From Xenoacremonium recifei (lineage: Eukaryota; Ascomycota; Sordariomycetes; Hypocreales; Nectriaceae), in assembly GCA_012184525.1 (NCBI GenBank), contig WOFQ01000193.1, positions 1 through 10,127 on the forward strand: a stretch of DNA of 10,127 bases. Direction: 5' to 3'. Made by a program: the position numbers and the translations under genes. Below are positions 8,840 to 10,127 of this stretch, in pieces (the stretch's first letter is position 1; each line of letters starts with the position of its first letter). The notes under the pieces were generated by a model, which was not told where the DNA came from, did no database searches, and worked only from the letters and a program-made list of their open reading frames with translations.

Positions 8840-8940
8840 GTATATGTTATCTATTGGTTGTGTCACGTGTGTATGTCCGCCCAGCCCCCCGCCCCCCCCC
8901 CTCCGGGAGTGTATAATCCGTATTTTCAGTATATTCAATA
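8840..8940 (+). repeat. Inverted-repeat arm, left
   Basis: Contains the palindromic hexamer CACGTG (8864-8869), a C6 run (8885-8890), a C10 run (8892-8901) and the 25-bp inner block. The C runs give a G-rich minus strand with quadruplex potential. An open frame runs through this arm, but it consists of repeat sequence and is not called as a gene. Confidence 0.55.
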
Positions 8941-9693
8941 TCCCCCGTAAGCTATATATATACCCATTGGTCTCGGGTGGGTCAACTACACAGCACAACT
9001 AAGGGCTCCGTCCCTTAATTAGGAAAAAAATCCTCAGACTAGGACTAAATTTTCAGACAGCCCGCTATAAAATTAAAAATAATAAAAAGCTATTTTATAT
9101 AATATTTTAACTAAAACTTATTTAATTAACTATCAGACTATCTTAAAAGATACTAACAGTATCCCTTTAGCTCCTTATTACTCAAATTTTAAAAGTATAT
9201 AAAGCTAATATATAGAGATTTACCTGAAGTACTTAAAAGACCCTAAATTTAATAGCTTCTATCTAAGGGCTTGTAATAATAATAAAGATATTAAAATATT
9301 TAATTAAAAAAGCTTGTTAAGAGCTTAAAAATAAAAATATTATAGATTTATTAAGTATTAAGGCAGTTAAATAGCTATATTTATTAAATAAGGCTTAAGA
9401 AACTATATTTATAATATATTATATATAGATATAAAGGAGTAGCTTTTTAGCTAAATAAGCTGAAATTAAAGAGCCTATAATAGAATTAATTAGGGTAAGA
9501 GATCTAGAAGCCTTATAAATATTATATAAATAGTATTCTGCCTTTAAATAATATTATTTAGAGTTTTATTTATTATTTATTAAAGCTATTAATAAAGCCT
9601 ATAAGTTATTTAAATATAAGGATATCTTAATTATTAGGAATTTCTTCTATAATATATAAGAAGTTATTATAATATATAATATTAATTCTTTAG
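8941..9693. other. RIP-mutated interior of the inverted-repeat element
   Basis: The first 60 bases are balanced (to about 9000); the rest is AT-rich with stops in every frame and few CpA or TpG sites, most of them CpApG/CpTpG as in the LINE. A 6-bp hairpin TAAGGG/CCCTTA is at 9000-9017. No coding motif was recognised. Confidence 0.45.
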
Positions 9694-9794
9694 TATTGAA
9701 TATACTGAAAATACGGATCACATACTCCTCCCTCCCGGAGGGGGGGTGTGGGGGGGGGGGGGGTCATATATATAACCAACAAGATATCACATAC
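9694..9794 (-). repeat. Inverted-repeat arm, right
   Basis: Mirror of the left arm with a longer G-rich core: GGAGGGGGGG (9737-9746) then TGT and a G14 run (9750-9763). A short open frame here is made only of repeats. Confidence 0.55.
9737..9763 (+). repeat. G-tract with quadruplex potential
   Basis: Two G runs of 7 and 14 bases with a three-base gap (TGT) can supply four or more G3 blocks. The corresponding tract in the left arm is interrupted (C6-G-C10), showing length instability between the arms. Confidence 0.6.
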
Positions 9795-9828
9795 CCCTAT
9801 TCAAATATAACACATACGGCTCTATATA

Positions 9829-9930
9829 ACACACAGCTATATATATATAATACATATAGCTATATATATCATATAGATAGCTATATATATCATACATAAC
9901 ACACACAGCTATTAGAAACACACAGCTATC
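9829..9930. repeat. Degenerate ~21-bp tandem repeat carrying AGCTAT
   Basis: AGCTAT recurs at 9835, 9858, 9879, 9907 and 9924 (spacings 23, 21, 28 and 17), mostly followed by TATATAT and preceded by ACACAC or ATATAG. It looks like an imperfect minisatellite or slipped TA/CA repeat next to the G-rich arm. Confidence 0.5.
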
Positions 9931-10127
9931 GTAAATGCCTCACCAAATAAGGCCAAAAGAAGGGCAATCGGAATATGACGGACCAAGTGAGGGGTCCGGC
10001 TGCAACGGCACGCCGGCTTACAGGAAATCGGATAGATTGAATAGGCCGACCTATTCAGCTTGAATAAGCTCGGACTGATAGGAAGGCCGAGGGTTTTGAA
10101 TATATAAGGGCTGTGTGTATCCAACCT
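9931..10127 (+). other. Normal-GC segment, possibly an LTR or promoter region running off the window
   Basis: Balanced composition with many CpG sites and several hairpins: TGAATAGG/CCTATTCA with loop CCGA (10038-10057), AGCTT/AAGCT (10057-10070), and GGACC/GGTCC near 9982-9999. A canonical TATA box is close to the end. Dense small hairpins plus a TATA box resemble a retrotransposon U3 region or a host promoter. A minus-strand open frame of 70 codons spans the segment but has no recognisable domain. Confidence 0.35.
10101..10108 (+). promoter_or_regulatory. TATA box
   Basis: TATATAAG matches the core eukaryotic TATA consensus and lies in non-AT-rich sequence, so it stands out from background. 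Any transcription start would be expected just at or beyond the window end on the plus strand. Confidence 0.35.

Larger units (their letters stand above)
8840..9794. mobile_element. Unclassified element with 101-bp GC-rich inverted arms
   Basis: Two arms, 8840-8940 and 9694-9794, are inverted copies. The inner 25 bp (8916-8940 and 9694-9718) match perfectly. Outward from there come a CTCCGGGAG-type core, long C/G tracts of unequal length, and a diverged AACCAA...CATAC end. The arms enclose 753 bp of AT-rich, RIP-like DNA. Long inverted arms fit a Mutator-like or foldback-type DNA transposon. Flanking duplications were not identified, so exact ends are unknown. It could instead be two copies of one repeat end placed head to head. 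No transposase is readable. Confidence 0.4.

Noticed and set aside
8778..9002. 74-codon plus-strand open frame
   Set aside because: It runs through the left inverted-repeat arm, and its proline-rich stretch comes from the C runs. There is no domain and no comparable frame outside the arm.
9696..9899. 67-codon plus-strand open frame
   Set aside because: The glycine run and Tyr-Ile repeats are simply translations of the G tract and TA/CA tandem repeats.
9912..10124. 70-codon minus-strand open frame
   Set aside because: No recognisable motif, and the segment looks like promoter or LTR DNA. An open frame this short can arise by chance at this composition.

Overview
The window looks like an AT-rich, gene-poor block from a filamentous ascomycete (Pezizomycotina). 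Most of positions 1088-7600 and 8941-9693 is extremely AT-rich, full of stops on both strands, and nearly lacks CpA, TpG and CpG. That is the footprint of repeat-induced point mutation (RIP), a fungal genome defence that mutates duplicated DNA. I see no intact protein-coding gene. The longer open frames fall in simple repeats or GC-rich inverted-repeat arms and are not convincing.

Layout. (1) 88-441 is a truncated hAT-type miniature element (MITE) whose tip is at 441. (2) 442-871 is about 430 bp of ordinary-composition DNA. Its minus strand carries a short fragment resembling the start of an aldo/keto reductase of the aflatoxin-aldehyde-reductase type. (3) A second hAT-like MITE starts at 872 (CAGGGCTGTGA) and ends at 8037 (TCACAGCCCTA). 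Its two halves are separated by a large insertion. (4) That insertion, about 1088-7812, is best read as a RIP-destroyed LINE (non-LTR retrotransposon) on the plus strand. Reverse-transcriptase motifs A, B and C survive in one frame at 4337-4621, and a 16-bp candidate target-site duplication flanks it (1072-1087 and 7813-7828). (5) An unmutated 201-bp solo LTR (6625-6825, perfect 5-bp duplication AAAAG) sits inside the LINE. (6) At the LINE's 3' edge, 7621-7816 is a less mutated stretch with tRNA-like pol III promoter boxes at tRNA spacing and a (TAA)8 tail: a candidate SINE.

(7) 8038-8839 is moderate-GC DNA with no gene that I can support. (8) 8840-9794 is a second inverted-repeat structure: two 101-bp arms with a perfect 25-bp inner match and long C/G tracts, flanking 753 bp of RIP-mutated DNA. 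(9) 9829-9930 is a degenerate tandem repeat carrying AGCTAT. (10) 9931-10127 is normal-GC sequence with small hairpins and a TATATAAG box close to the window end, perhaps the promoter or LTR of something lying beyond it.

The biology is a layered transposon graveyard: MITE, then LINE into the MITE, then RIP, with short elements (LTR, SINE-like) that escaped mutation through small size or late arrival. The least expected signal is the mutation spectrum. In the destroyed LINE, surviving CpA/TpG sites are overwhelmingly CpApG/CpTpG, which suggests a RIP-like mutator with a trinucleotide exclusion.
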